64,000 nucleotides of DNA from Sipunculus nudus (taxonomy: Eukaryota > Annelida > Sipuncula > Golfingiida > Sipunculidae): contig CM049311.1 in NCBI GenBank assembly GCA_026874595.1, positions 5,245,676 to 5,309,675 of the forward strand, given 5' to 3'. Made by a program: the position numbers and the translations under genes. Below, piece after piece: positions 1-11,300 of the stretch (the stretch's first letter is position 1; each line of letters opens with the position of its first letter). The notes under the pieces were generated by a model that was given only the letters and a program-made list of their open reading frames with translations, did not search any database and was not told the origin of the DNA.

Positions 1-4
1 ATAA

Positions 5-170
5 TGTACTGGACAGCTGAGTGGTAAAACGCTCCGCCTTCTACGCTGGCGACCGGGGTTCGATTCCCGGCATGGCTATGAGAGTGGGTTATAGTTGCCT
101 TTCAAAGGTTGGTGTTTTTTTCTCGTTCTCTGGTTTCCTCCATCCTTACAGACTACCAAGCACCAACATC
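5..170 (+). repeat. tRNA-derived SINE copy
   Basis: The left part has a tRNA-like internal promoter: an A-box-like stretch AGCTGAGTGGTAAAACGC at 16-33 and a near-consensus B box GGTTCGATTCC at 57-67. The body that follows (GAGAGTGGGTTATAG, then a CTCTGGTTTCCTCC stretch) recurs with modest divergence at 16567-16738, so this is a dispersed family and not a tRNA gene. No good cloverleaf is visible. It lies in a KDM1A intron in the sense orientation. Confidence 0.7.
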
Positions 171-478
171 CGAACCATGGAGAGTGCCTGATATTAGTTA
201 TTATAACTAGTTGTACAATTCATGTATAATAAATAAAGTTTATATTTGCCAAGTGTGCAGTTCATTATTGCCTTTTAATTACCAAAATGAGGTTTTTCAG
301 TACAGGTAAATGAAATGTTGGATCCAGTAAATGCTTGAGGGTCTGATAACCCCCCCTCCTCTTCTGGACCCTAAAGTTTGTCATTTTCAAGTTCTGAAAT
401 GCTCATTTAAAATCATTTCTTGTGACAAATACAGTTGACACTGCACCATTTAACCATGTCTAATGATCTTTTTTCTAG

Positions 479-569
479 GCTTCAAGAAAAACATGTAAAA
501 GAGAAACAGTGTGAACATCAAAAGAACATCATAGAAATCCAAGACAAACTCAAACGCAACCAAACACAG
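479..569 (+). CDS. KDM1A: KDM1A/LSD1 histone demethylase, exon a (entry to tower)
   Basis: This is the first KDM1A exon in the window. LSD1 is a nuclear FAD-dependent amine oxidase that removes mono- and dimethyl marks from histone H3 lysines, and in known animals it works with CoREST and HDACs. The 91-bp exon lies between TTTTTTCTAG and CAG/GTAGAA. It completes one codon with its first base, then encodes 30 residues starting LQEKHVKEK and ending NQTQ. This matches the helix leading into the LSD1 tower. The earlier exons (SWIRM and first half of the oxidase domain) are upstream of the window. The whole gene is identified from nine collinear exons whose phases all join (2-0, 0-0, 0-2, 2-1, 1-1, 1-0, 0-0, 0-1, 1-stop), about 436 residues in all. 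Confidence 0.95.
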
Positions 570-815
570 GTAGAAAAATCATTATTCAAATGTATAATTG
601 TTATATTGTTATGCAGTGAATAGTGATTTGTTAAATGTTAAAACTGTTACACCTGATTGGATAAGCATGGATGACAAAACGGTTCCTCAAGCTTAATTTT
701 TTTGGGTTAAATAGAAGAATGCTTGTAAGCAAGAAAACTTCTTTCACATGTCACATTGCTGCTTTTATCAGGAGATTTTATTTGAGAAGAACATGCATAC
801 AATTTTTTTTTTTAA

Positions 816-1758
816 TTGTATCCGCCAAACGAAGTTTTAGTTTTGGGGATACTGTTTTTGACCGGGTTCCGCCGCTGCCGCCGCCACGTTCGTTTCCGGA
901 GAACTCCTCTGAGACTACTGGATGGATTTTTCCGAAACTTACACAAATTATCGGGTCACATGTGAACTGGTGCCTAACCAAGTAACCTTGACCTCTGACC
1001 TTTCCTCTGCCCAGTGTCCGTTTGTGCGTCTGTTTCCACACATAAACCCACATATCTAGGGAACTGTTTGATCGATCAGGAAAAAAATTTAACACAAATG
1101 TAGCCCTAGGATAGCTTTATACCATACACATAAAAAGGTGGTGCCACCTGCAACCATGTTTGCACAGTGTCCATCTGTTCATCTGCCTTCGGTTAAAATC
1201 ACTCGTATCTCTGCAGTGGTTTGACTAATTCACCTGAAATTTGGCATGCATATACATCCTAGATAGCTTTCTTGATTTTTTAACAGGTGGTGCCACCTAC
1301 ATTCATGTTAACGCTGCAGACATCCAAGCTCATATCTCGGTTCATGCTGCAGACATTAATGCTTATATCTCCGGACTCGTTTGACCAATCAGGAAAAAAA
1401 ATTTACACAGATGTAGCCCTTGGATAGCTTTATAACATACACAAAAATGGTGGCGCCACCTGCAGCCATTTTTGCACAGTGTCCATCTGTTTGTCTGCTG
1501 TGGGATAAAATCACTTATATCTCTGCACTGGTTTGACTTTTCCACATGAAATTTTGCATGTGTATACATCTTGGATAGTTTCTCATTCAAATAACAGGTG
1601 GCGCCACCTACAATCATGTTTATGTGGCAGAGATCCATTCTAATATGTAACACATGTAACTCTATTTCCCCTTGCCACTCAATCCATGCCTCACTTCACC
1701 CGTCCTTCTCTGATTTTGGTGGATACACGTAGTCGCTTGTCGACTACCTGTATTCTAG
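816..1758 (+). mobile_element. Helitron-like non-autonomous element, family 1 (old copy)
   Basis: The 5' end is TTGTATCCGCC. The subterminal inverted copy (GGTGGATACA, diverged) lies just before a 3' hairpin with stem GTAGTCG/CGACTAC and loop CTTGT (1729-1747), and the element ends CTAG at 1755-1758 followed by TT. The interior has a short CCG run (869-887) and two diverged ~280-bp units with GGTGGCGCCACC-type palindromes. It is related end to end to 17127-18857 and 44076-45909 but is more diverged, so it is older. It has no credible ORF. Its 3' end lies 92 bp before the KDM1A exon at 1851 and abuts a decayed duplicate of that exon's start. Confidence 0.75.
989..1001 (-). promoter_or_regulatory. 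DR1 nuclear-receptor-type motif in family 1 element
   Basis: On the - strand this reads AGGTCAGAGGTCA: two perfect AGGTCA half-sites spaced by one base, the DR1 arrangement known to bind RXR heterodimers, HNF4 and COUP-TF type receptors. The same 13-mer is conserved at the matching place in the other two family 1 copies (17318-17330 and 44252-44264). Binding is inference; the motif match is exact. Confidence 0.4.
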
Positions 1759-1764
1759 TTTGTT

Positions 1765-1825
1765 TATATTTTGACCTTTGTTCAAATGCTGTTAGTGAAG
1801 GTTCTTATTGAAGAACTGTATAATT
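1765..1825 (+). pseudogene. Decayed tandem duplicate of the intron end and start of KDM1A exon b
   Basis: About 60 bp here align without gaps over the exon part to 1830-1890, offset by 65 bp. Both copies carry a T-rich tract ending TTTGTTCA(A/G), then ATGCT, GT(T/C)AGTGAAGG, and ATTGAAGAACT. In this upstream copy the acceptor AG has become AA, and the translation degenerates after about 13 residues. It is a partial exon duplication that has lost its splice site, lying between the end of the 816-1758 element and the functional exon. Confidence 0.75.
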
Positions 1826-1850
1826 TGTATCTATTTTGACTTTTGTTCAG

Positions 1851-1985
1851 ATGCTGTCAGTGAAGGCTCGTATTGAAGAACTTCATAATCAGTGGAAAGA
1901 GGCATCAGAAGTTAGGCAGCCTCGGGATATCACAGCCGAGTTTCTTGTGAAAAGCAAGCTGCGTGATCTGAATGCTGCTTGTAAG
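1851..1985 (+). CDS. KDM1A: KDM1A exon b (tower helices)
   Basis: The 135-bp exon (45 codons, phase 0 to 0) lies between TTTTGTTCAG and AAG/GTGAGT. It encodes a segment running [15 protein letters not shown] to LRDLNAACK, including the strongly conserved [13 protein letters not shown] block of the LSD1 tower domain. In the human protein the tower is the long antiparallel coiled coil that docks CoREST. The exon is symmetric, so skipping it would keep the frame but remove part of the tower. A broken duplicate of its 5' end lies just upstream (1765-1825). Confidence 0.95.
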
Positions 1986-2036
1986 GTGAGTGTGAAATTA
2001 TCAGCTCAAGCAACAAAGTTCAGTGGAGGTAATGTT

Positions 2037-3420
2037 TTTAGCTCAGCTGACTATAAGTCATCTGAGCTACAGTCGTGGTCCATTGTCCGTCGTCCGTCCG
2101 TCTGTCCGTCAGTCGTGCCGTCCGTCCGTCCGTCCGTAGATGTGGCACGTTTTGAAACCGTAAGACCTAGGAATCCAAAATTCAGCATAATGTTAGATGT
2201 CCCCAAGATCTCCTACCAAGCCGAAAACTGGGTCTTTGCGACTTCATTCCTTTGAGAAATTAAGGAAAAACCTCAATTTTTTATTAAAAACCTATTTTCA
2301 CACTTCAGGACTGCCTAATATCAAAACCACTCATCTGTTTTTCCTCATATTTCCTGTAAATAATCCTCTATATAATTCCTATGTACATGCCAGAAATTAG
2401 GTCTGTATTATATAATTTAAAAAAGTAATGGGCCCAAACATAATGCATTTTGTAAATAATCAGGAAAGAAATTTTATCACTTAAAACAAAACTTGTTAAA
2501 GCTAAGCACTTTTTTTCCAGTAATATTACTTTTATTAATCAAAATTAAATTGTATACCCAAAATAAGATCAAAATCTTTTAAATTTTTTAAAATATTAGC
2601 AAAAATAAAAAATTGGTACCTTAAATTTTGCCCAACTTTGACCATGGCACGTTTTTTTTACTGTAAGTACTGTGGATTTAATTTTCACAGCATGTCTTTT
2701 TTAGCATTTCAGCTGTTAACACCAAAAATTTGAAACCAGTTGATCAAAAACTAAATTTTAATCAAGTTTTCAAGCACCATGTAACATATTGTTTACATCA
2801 AGCTAGTGTTATGCAGTTTGCAAGAGCTCAGCTCCCCAGCTTCAGCTCTAAGTTCCTTAAATTCGGCATACAGTTAGATGTCTCCAAAATCCCCTACCAT
2901 GCCAAGAATTTGGTCACTAGGACTTAATACCTTCGAGATATTAATGAAAAACTTCATTTTTCCATTAAAAACCCATTGTTACACTTCAAGACTGCCTCAT
3001 ATCAAAACCACTGATCTGACTTTGATCTTATATAATATACATATTTTTCTATACATTCGCTATGCACATGCCAGAATGATGTCAGTATTGCGTAATTGTT
3101 TTAAGTTATGGGCCCAAACATAATGCACTTTGTAAAAAATCAAGAAATATATTTACTCCCTTAACAAGGGCATTGCTGAAGCTAGAGAATTTTTTGTCAG
3201 GGATGTAACATTGTTTAATCAAGATTCAATTGAATACCCAAAATTAGTTCTGAATTTTTCAAATTTTATAAGTTATTAGCATAAATATAAAATTAGTACC
3301 TTAAATTTTGCCCAACTGTGACCATGGCACGTTTGTTTCCTGTGAGCACTGTTGATATAATTTTCATATCATGCACACATAAGGATTTCAGCTTTTTAGT
3401 TTAGAAAGCTGAAAGAAATT
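2037..3420 (+). mobile_element. Helitron-like element, family 3, 5' end and two ~680-bp tandem units
   Basis: The left end is T-rich, then a 5' hairpin at 2041-2069: outer stem AGCTCAG/CTGAGCT, one mismatch, inner stem TGACT/AGTCA, loop ATA. A CCGT tetramer run follows (about 2085-2140). The body holds two tandem units of about 680 bp: the segment around 2177 (TTAGATGTCCCCAAGATC) recurs near 2859, and GACCATGGCACG at about 2639 recurs at about 3320. The right boundary is unclear. A possible 3' end of the same family lies at 4640-4677. No protein-coding potential was recognised. Confidence 0.55.
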
Positions 3421-4639
3421 GGCCAAATATTGTAGCTTTTATTAATGTTTTTTTATGAGACCCTGTCAGACTTTGGCCCTCTCCAGCCCCTCTTGAGTCA
3501 CCACTTTGTTGACCTTGTTGACCTTTCATCAAATTATGCACGCTTGAGGCGAGAATCCAGGCAGCTTATGGCCAGCCACAGTTGATCCAGGTGTCCAACC
3601 CAACTCATCTAGTAGTTTTAACCAACAACATAACAATAAACAATAAATTAATAAATTTTTATTGGTTTTTAATAACAAATAAAAGAAAAATAGAAAAGGA
3701 ATTTGTTAGTTGATAATAACAGGAAATTAACTTGCAGTTACTGATGATATAAGAATCTTGTATCGATGGGTAGAATGTCACATATTCCAAATAACACCAT
3801 GCAGTCACCTATGGCATTTTTCAGTTCAATTTTAATGATAAAGAAGTAAATCATATTATTCATTACTAATCATTAGTGATTATATGAAGGAAATTAATGA
3901 TAGACAAAGATGCAGTTGATAATATTAATCTAGATTCCTACTGTGTCTAGTGTGTACATTGATGTGAAATTAGTCCAAAATGAATTTTTTACAGTTATTT
4001 TTTAATATAAATAAAGGCCATAAAACCAGGTACTTATGATCATTATTTAAATGTGTGAATTTTGTATATTCTGGATTCTCAACATCTTTGTTTGGTGAAA
4101 ACTGAATAAATACCAGACATGGTGCGAATACTTTGTAATTGTATTTAAATACGAATATGATTATGTACTCCATTATAAAATTTCTTGCATAAAGAATGGG
4201 AATTCAGGTAAAAATGAAAGTATATGAATACTTGTGCAAATACTTTCAAAATGTATTCATGAATGCATTCATGAATATATTCTTTAATATTATTTTAATA
4301 ATCATATCAGTTATATTTCATTTTAAAAAAATCATATGATTCTCTTATTATTTTTAATAAAAATTATATTTGGGACAATATTTGTAATTTTTTTAATAAA
4401 TAGTTAAACTCTTATATTATATGTTCTGCTTATAAGTTATATGGCCAAGTCAAAATTTGTGTGACAGTAGTACTCCATTTGTTAATAAAATAAATGAAAA
4501 TAATCCTCTTCCCTGTCTCCAAAGGTACTATCAAAATCATACATAAGCTAAACAACAACAACTCATAATACAGCTTATATTTATTACCACACAAAACCAG
4601 CATGTGCCTCATTTCTAAATAATATTTTTTTATCATATA
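3421..4639. other. AT-rich KDM1A intron sequence, nothing assigned
   Basis: No conserved coding pattern, RNA gene or clear element end is visible here. The stretch is very AT-rich, with short direct repeats such as GAATGCATTCATGAATA near 4250. It may be the distal part of the family 3 element that starts at 2037, but no repeat unit proves this. Confidence 0.5.
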
Positions 4640-4677
4640 TAACAGCTGAGCGTCGTGACCCATAGGTCCCTTGTTTA
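4640..4677 (+). mobile_element. Family 3 Helitron-like 3' end remnant
   Basis: The sequence CAGCTGAGCGTCGTGACC, then CATAGGTCCCTTGTTTA, closely matches the 3' terminus of the 48010-48674 element (GTCAGCTGAGCGTCATGACC, then CATGGGTCACTTGTTTA). The terminal palindrome is partly decayed here. It could be the 3' end of the element beginning at 2037, giving a 2.6-kb element, or an independent truncated copy. Confidence 0.5.
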
Positions 4678-4754
4678 TCCATGTATGTCTCTCTGGATAT
4701 TTGGCCTGTAACAATACATTATGATAACATGATATAACTAGAAACCTACATTCT

Positions 4755-4930
4755 AAATAATGCAAGCCTTGCCCACATGTTTGCATTCACTTACTGCCCA
4801 TATTCTCAGATTATTTGTGTATATTTGACTAAAATCTAATAATTCCTTATTGGCCCAGTCTCAAATTTCCCTGAGAATTTCGTGAAATTTCACTAAACTT
4901 TTACTGACTGAGAAATAAATTAATGTTGGG
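4755..4930 (+). repeat. Dispersed repeat shared with 49995-50240
   Basis: Blocks such as TTTGCATTCACTT...GCCCATATT and ATTGGCCCAGTC...CCCTGA.AATTTC occur in the same order here and at 49995-50240 in another KDM1A intron. The two copies differ by indels. No ends or coding capacity were recognised, so the class is unknown. Confidence 0.45.
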
Positions 4931-5041
4931 TGCACTTTTGCGGCAGAGGGTCAGACCAATCAGATGCACAGATTAGCTGCTCAGGCATTCACCACCATAG
5001 GGTAAACATTTATTCAAACTCTGTATCATTTACATTTACAG

Positions 5042-5115
5042 GAGTACGACCTGCTTGTTGCTCAGCAAAAGGAAATAGAAGAAAAACTATTGGAACTGGA
5101 AAATTCCCCACCCAG
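5042..5115 (+). CDS. KDM1A: KDM1A exon c (tower, descending helix)
   Basis: The 74-bp exon lies between CATTTACAG and CAG/GTAAGT. It encodes EYDLLVAQQKEIEEKL followed by LELENSPP and two bases of a Ser codon (phase 2), which is completed by the first base of the next exon to give SDVYLSSRD. The heptad-like Glu/Lys/Leu pattern fits the returning helix of the LSD1 tower coiled coil. Confidence 0.93.
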
Positions 5116-5654
5116 GTAAGTGAACTGTACTTTTTACAAGTCATACAACTCAAAACAGGAACTGTTATTGACATACAGGAGTCTGACTGGGAGAGAGTTA
5201 GAGCAGAAAATGTCAACAATATTTACTGCATGATAATATTGATATTATATTTTTTATTTTATATGTAAAGATTGGTACCATGCTGTAAGTATATTTCTTA
5301 TTTACAAAAATAACAACTTATATTTTGGCAATTTTCCAGCCTGTTGCTGAATGTGATACCTGGTATTTTTTATGTCTACCATTACAACAAAGCTGAACTG
5401 TGGCATTTTACATGTGGCATTTCAGGAGTTTAACAAAAAAACATGAGGAGAGAAGTAGAACTCAGTTTGTTACTGTGCTGGTTATGTTAACTATGATTAA
5501 TTCCTTATCTTTTTTGAAGTTCAAGTAAATCGTTCAAATTTTGGAAACATGATTGAGAAAGAGTGTTTTAGTTTCAAAGTGATACAGCAAATTACTGTAT
5601 CTTTTAAATGTGACAGTCATTAACATTTCTAAAATGCAAGATGCTACAATCAGG

Positions 5655-5740
5655 CAGTAGTATACAGGCTGGTAGTTGGAATATAGAGCTGAAAATCCCT
5701 GGTTCAGTCTCTACCATTGCCCCAACAGAAAAATAACATA
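5655..5740 (+). repeat. Possible tRNA-related SINE fragment
   Basis: GGCTGGTAGTTGGAATATAG followed about 20 bp later by CCTGGTTCAGTCTC resembles spaced A and B boxes of a tRNA-derived SINE head. No second copy with the same body was found in the window, so the call is weak. Confidence 0.3.
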
Positions 5741-5992
5741 ATCTTGATGGAGCCAGGGAGATTTTCTATAATGTTCTAAATATACTATGAGTTCTGTATT
5801 ATTCATAACAGCTTGTTTAAAACTTCAGAACATAGAAAGCATAATAAATACTCCTTGTTCTTGTCATGTGGGATTCTTCATTATCATTCAGCAGAGACTG
5901 ACACCTACAGACTGTCCAGCTATCCTTATAAGAAATGAAAACTAAAACTTAAATAAATTCAGTGATCATGATTTCTGTACATGTGTTTGTAG

Positions 5993-6141
5993 TGATGTGT
6001 ACCTGTCATCACGGGACAGACAAATTCTGGACTGGCATTTTGCAAATCTGGAATTTGCAAATGCAACACCATTGACGACACTGAGTTTAAAACATTGGGA
6101 CCAGGATGATGATTTTGAGTTTTCTGGCAGCCACCTGACAG
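5993..6141 (+). CDS. KDM1A: KDM1A exon d (return to oxidase domain, acidic substrate pocket)
   Basis: The 149-bp exon lies between GTTTGTAG and ACAG/GTAGGA, entering in phase 2 and leaving in phase 1. It encodes the run from [20 protein letters not shown] through [17 protein letters not shown], among the most conserved parts of LSD1. The WDQDDDFEF acidic patch corresponds to the human Asp cluster lining the H3-tail pocket. The donor opens a 35.6-kb intron that contains two Toll-like receptor genes. Confidence 0.96.
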
Positions 6142-7179
6142 GTAGGACCTTTTATATGTCAGTCACATTGAGAGGTCATTTTGTGGTATGGACACCAGCG
6201 TCCATCTTTGTGTGTGTCTATCTGTTAAACTTCACTGTCACTGCAATAACTTACGTGGAATTCATTGGATTTTGATGAAGCTCACAATGAATATTTACCA
6301 GTACATCATCTCACCTTATTCAGGCCTGCCAAATCAGATCTGTATACATCACTAAAAAGACAACTGTATACTGTGTGTATAATCTTTGAACATTTTTATA
6401 ATCACTGTGGTGTTATGGTGACGTCATCTCATGTGGGAATGTACTGATAGTGAATGGATGTATCATTGTTAGTGACAGTGGGTTCATACCCCAACCTTTA
6501 TGCAGTTTCTTAGTGGATGTCATGACATGAAATAAAACAAATACAGGATTGGCATATAAGAAAATAAGACTGTTTTGTTGAAGAAAAGTTTATGCCTTCA
6601 TTGTAAAGGAGTGGTTTTGAGTGGTTTTGAGTGCTTCAGGTGTAACAGTAAAATTTATGCCAATTTGTGATGGGCTACCATTTCATTAAAAAAGGCCAGG
6701 TATGCATCAAGTTATGCAGCAGTTTACCCTCTTCAACATGAAATACACTGTTTTAATTTGAAGTCCCTGACTCTGCATATTTTGAGCTCAGTTGTTTTAT
6801 CATTTGGAAGTGTATTAACTGACCCTAGTGGATGTACATATACAACTTTGCCCAGAATACAATACTAAGCAAGTCTTTCATGGGTTCAGTACAACCAGTC
6901 TTGTGTTATATAGATAGATACACTGTACACTGCAGTGTAATGGCAGCCGGAATTCACAGGAAAGAAAAATGTCAGTTAGTCAACAAATGTGTAAATCCCA
7001 TCTGTATAGTTACCGTGAATGTTTCTTGTGGCTCGCAAAGATAAAGATGTCAGAAGCTGTTAGTAGGGGAAAAACTGAGTAAACTTGCTGTGTGGTTTTA
7101 TTTGGCTTTATTTTCAGCATTTCTGTATACAAAATATAGATATGTGGCTATAAAAATAACAAACAATAAACTCTGACAT

Positions 7180-7275
7180 GTGGGGCTGGTCCCCCACTTA
7201 TATGATGGTTAAGGCAGTGCTCTGAGGAACTGAAGGTCCCCTGTTCAACCCCCCCCCCCCCCCCCCCCCCCCCCC
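7180..7275 (+). repeat. tRNA-like SINE head ending in a poly-C run
   Basis: GATGGTTAAGGCAGTGCTCT resembles an A box, and CCCCTGTTCAACCCC resembles a B box running directly into a C homopolymer (about 7249-7275). It resembles a truncated tRNA-derived SINE whose B-box region has expanded into poly-C. Run length is likely unstable and prone to assembly error. Confidence 0.4.
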
Positions 7276-8397
7276 GAGTTCCTATTTGAGATTTCCTCTG
7301 ATTTCTTAACTATGTATATTATTATTTCTTGTTTTATTATTCCCACAACCGTAGCATTACATTCTGAAGGCCAGAATGCTGACTTATCATTCTTGTCATA
7401 AGGTTATCATCATCTTTGTGACATAGTCCCTGTCACCTACTTGCTGTGGACCTGTTCTTAATAAATAATAAAAAATATCTCTTTGGCATGTGCAATTCTC
7501 TGACAACTGTGGACGAGTTAATACTTTTGTGATCGATCACATTCACAAGAGAGAAAAACATCAATGGTTTAGCTGTATTCAATTGGGTTAGGTCAAGTGC
7601 TTAATTGTGGAAATAGCATGCTTAGGCTTCTCAGAGAGATCCATGTTATCATCCTGTGATAAGCATTACCTGTGACACTGACACTCACCCTAAATAATTA
7701 ATTGGATGCATTGCATCTTTTGTTAACAGTTTGCACTACAATGAGTTGAAATTTCTTTCAAGTTAACTTTCAGTTTAGATTTTAAAAAATTTGCATTAAA
7801 TATTTTTAAGATACAAACCTAGCCTATACTGAAAAGCAACATATGTCTTACTGAAAACAACAAAAGTGATATTTTCAAAGTACCTGGTTAAATAATATCC
7901 ATCATCATAGCAAATTATGTAACCTTATGTCCGTGTTAAGTATATACATGTTAAGTGATTAATCTCTGTGACAGAAGCATTTTACAGTATAGCTCTGTTT
8001 AAGCATTTGTGCAAGAACTAAGCTGCCTTTAGAGGATAGTAGACCATCCATAAAAAAATGACACCCTAGGGTGCTTTATAAACAGGTTAAACCGTGATAA
8101 ATAACTAAAATGGCATGGAATGCAGTGTCTACCTTCAACAAGATCAATCCCCTGGATCAGTCAACCAAGAAACAAGACTGCCGGATCCACTTATACGGAT
8201 CCACACAGATCCTTTATCTGGATCCACACAAACATATAATCAGACTTTCAATGACCCATAATCAGGTCCTTCTTGAATATTTGAACCTTGATTAAGATGT
8301 AGTTTTACAAATCTAGTCATTTAACTTGTGTAGTTTGTCAATACATTTAGTCCAAAGTTTATGTATCCTTGTATATTTCTTGGTCTGTATATCATTT

Positions 8398-11300
8398 TTA
8401 TATTATATCCATGTCATTGTCTTTTATCTCATTAAGTGCAATCTCATTATTCTCAGTAACATCATCATTAACTGCATTAGGCATGACATATCGTAACTTA
8501 TCCCAAAACCAAGCATCGTCATATTTTATGAAAGTCTTTGTCTTCATGTACAGTTTTATGTCATTGTCCATTGCCCTTTTAGGAATATCTTCCAATAAAA
8601 TGATGATGACCCTGTTTGTGCGGTCCTGTAATAGTTTATGGTGGGCAGTCTTGAATTCACAGAAACACCACTCACTCTCAAGGAAGTTCTTTGACAGTAA
8701 GATAATAGTTCTCCTACTTGACTCGACAGATGAAACAATAGATTCAGCAATGCTGGCACCAACAGGCCAGTCACGATAGTGCACGCATAATCGATACTTT
8801 TTTGGACCAGCCTCCAATTGGGGAAGAAGTTCTTCTGCAAGAAAGTCTTCATCTTTGCTGCTGTATGAGATGAATGCATCATACCTCTTGTCAGCATCCT
8901 CTTTCGGAGGACGAAATCTCACACCATAACGCGCAAACAGCCACACCTTCAGGAGCTCCCTACAGTTGTACAGTACCAGTGTCACGATACACAACAGCAA
9001 GAAGATACATGCAAGACTGATGAAGAGGTTGACATTACTTTGTTGAGACTGGAGTTCTTGTGATAAAGGAATGCGTGTACAGTCAGACAGGTTCATTTCT
9101 ATTATTGGAGTTTCAACAGATATGTTCAGAAATCCTCCTGGAATTTGACTTGAAAATGGAGGGTTGCATTTGATTTCCATCAAGTCAGAAATTTTACTGG
9201 ACATGCGTATGAGCCACTTTTGGAATTCTGCTGTCGCAGAGCAGTTACATGCCCAAGGATTGTTGGCCAGAGTTGTGTTTTTCAGTTGAGGAACAAGTTT
9301 TTGGTTTCCAAGGGTTTCTTTATGCAAATGAGTCAAATGGTTATTGTTAAGATTTAATGTTTGCAATGAACCCAAAGGATGGAAGCTGCTGCTTGATATC
9401 TCAGTGATGTGATTGTTCTCTAAACGTAACTCTTGTAAATTTATTAAGTCCTCAAACAAGTTTGAAGAAATAGATTCCAGCATATTTCCTTGCAGGAATA
9501 GAGATTCCAGTTTTGACAAGTTTGCAAAAGCTCCTTCCTCAATCCGCTTAATACTGGAATGTTCTAAATGTAACACTTTTAAGGCTGGCAGATTACTGAC
9601 ATCGCGGGGATCAATTTCGTCAAGATGGTTCTGCTGCAGATAGAGATGGGTTGTTTGTTTGCTGATTGGTGGAACATGAGTCAATGCCTTCGATTCACAT
9701 CGTACCGATCTCTGGTTCCTGTTGAATGTGTGAAAACAAGAACAGTTTGTCGGACAGTTTTCTATGTAGGGACACTGAAAGTCATCCTCTTTAGCTGATG
9801 TGATATGTTTAAGTCTTCTTCCATCATGAATAGTCCAGCAGTACAAAAGGTTAATGTCTGCAACCATTGGTAATCCACTTTGTTCTCGATGTGCCTGAAG
9901 TAACCATTGGGATCGACAGTCACAGTTGATAAAACTGCCTCTTAAGTAGAATATAGCGCGATTAGAAAGAAGAGTTTTGTATGGTGTCTTGAAACTGCTG
10001 ATGTCAAATACAGATAAGTTACTGTATGTAAGGTTTACAAATTTGAGATATGTGAGAGAAATGAATGTGAAAGGCTCAATTGAGGAGATGGGATTCTCCC
10101 CTAGTTTTAGTGATACCAATGAATTTGGAAGGGAATAGCGGTGTAATTTGGTGATCTTGTTATGAGTGAGATCTAATGTTCGGAGAACAGGTAGAGACCT
10201 GAACATGTATGAAATATCTTTAATGTAATTGTAACTAAGCATAATGGTGTCAAGACGAGACAAGGGGTAAAATGTGTTGCCTGCTACCTGAGATATCATG
10301 TTATGGTTTAAATTTATTGCAGTTAATCCATGTAAATGCTGGAAGACATCAAAAGGAAGGTGAGACAAATTGTTATGACTGATAAATAGATGCTTTAAAT
10401 TTGTGCCTTTGAAATCAGAGGCTGAAATGGCTGAGATTTTGTTTTGATCAAGGTACAGATATTGTAGATTCCATAGGTATAGAAGAGATTTAGGTATAGT
10501 TTGTAGTTCATTTCGCTGCAAGTTCAGCCATGCAAGTTTTGTGACTGAAGCAAAAGCATTTTGTGTTTCATTAAGGGTATTTTTACTCAGATCCAATAAA
10601 AGTATATTGTTTAAGCCAGTGAAAGTGTTTCTGTTGATTGAACTGATTCTGTTTAAATGTAAGTCAAGAAATATCAGACTGTTTAAAGATAGAAATGTTC
10701 TTGTTTCAATATCCTGAATCTGGTTTCCATGGAGATATAGATGCTTTAAACTTCGGAGATATTTAAAAGTATCTCGAGGGATAAGGGTAATCTGATTATG
10801 ACTAATATCAAGATGTCTTAGCGTCAGCAGATCGCGGAATGTTTGTTCAGATAGAACTGAAAGTTTGTTCTTGCTGACACTTAGAAACTTGAGACGATAT
10901 AAACGTGAAAATGTGTCACTTGCCAAACTTGATATGTTGTTGTTTGCTATGGTCAAATTGACAAGAGCCCTGTGGTATTTAAATGTAGGTACATTTTGTA
11001 ATAAATTGGAGGAAAGATTCAAATGGCTCAGTAAAGATAAGGTTTGGAAAATTTCATCTGGGAGTTCTGAGACGGCCATACCTGACATGTCCAGGTGTTC
11101 TAAAAATGGTGTGTAAGTGAACATGGTAGAATTCAGTTTTTCCACTAAGTTTTGTGATATTTTCAAGGTGGTTAAGTTTGCCAAAGGGTACACACCACCC
11201 TTTTCAGGACAAAATATGCCAAAGTCAGAAGATCCAGAGAGCATATTAAGCCTTAGGTTTAGCGTTTGCAGCTTTGTCAGAGGGCAAAACAGATCATTTG

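Noticed and set aside
8369-8779. 136-residue + strand ORF opposite the TLR-A TIR region
   Set aside because: It is antisense to a clearly conserved TIR coding region and shows no family features of its own.
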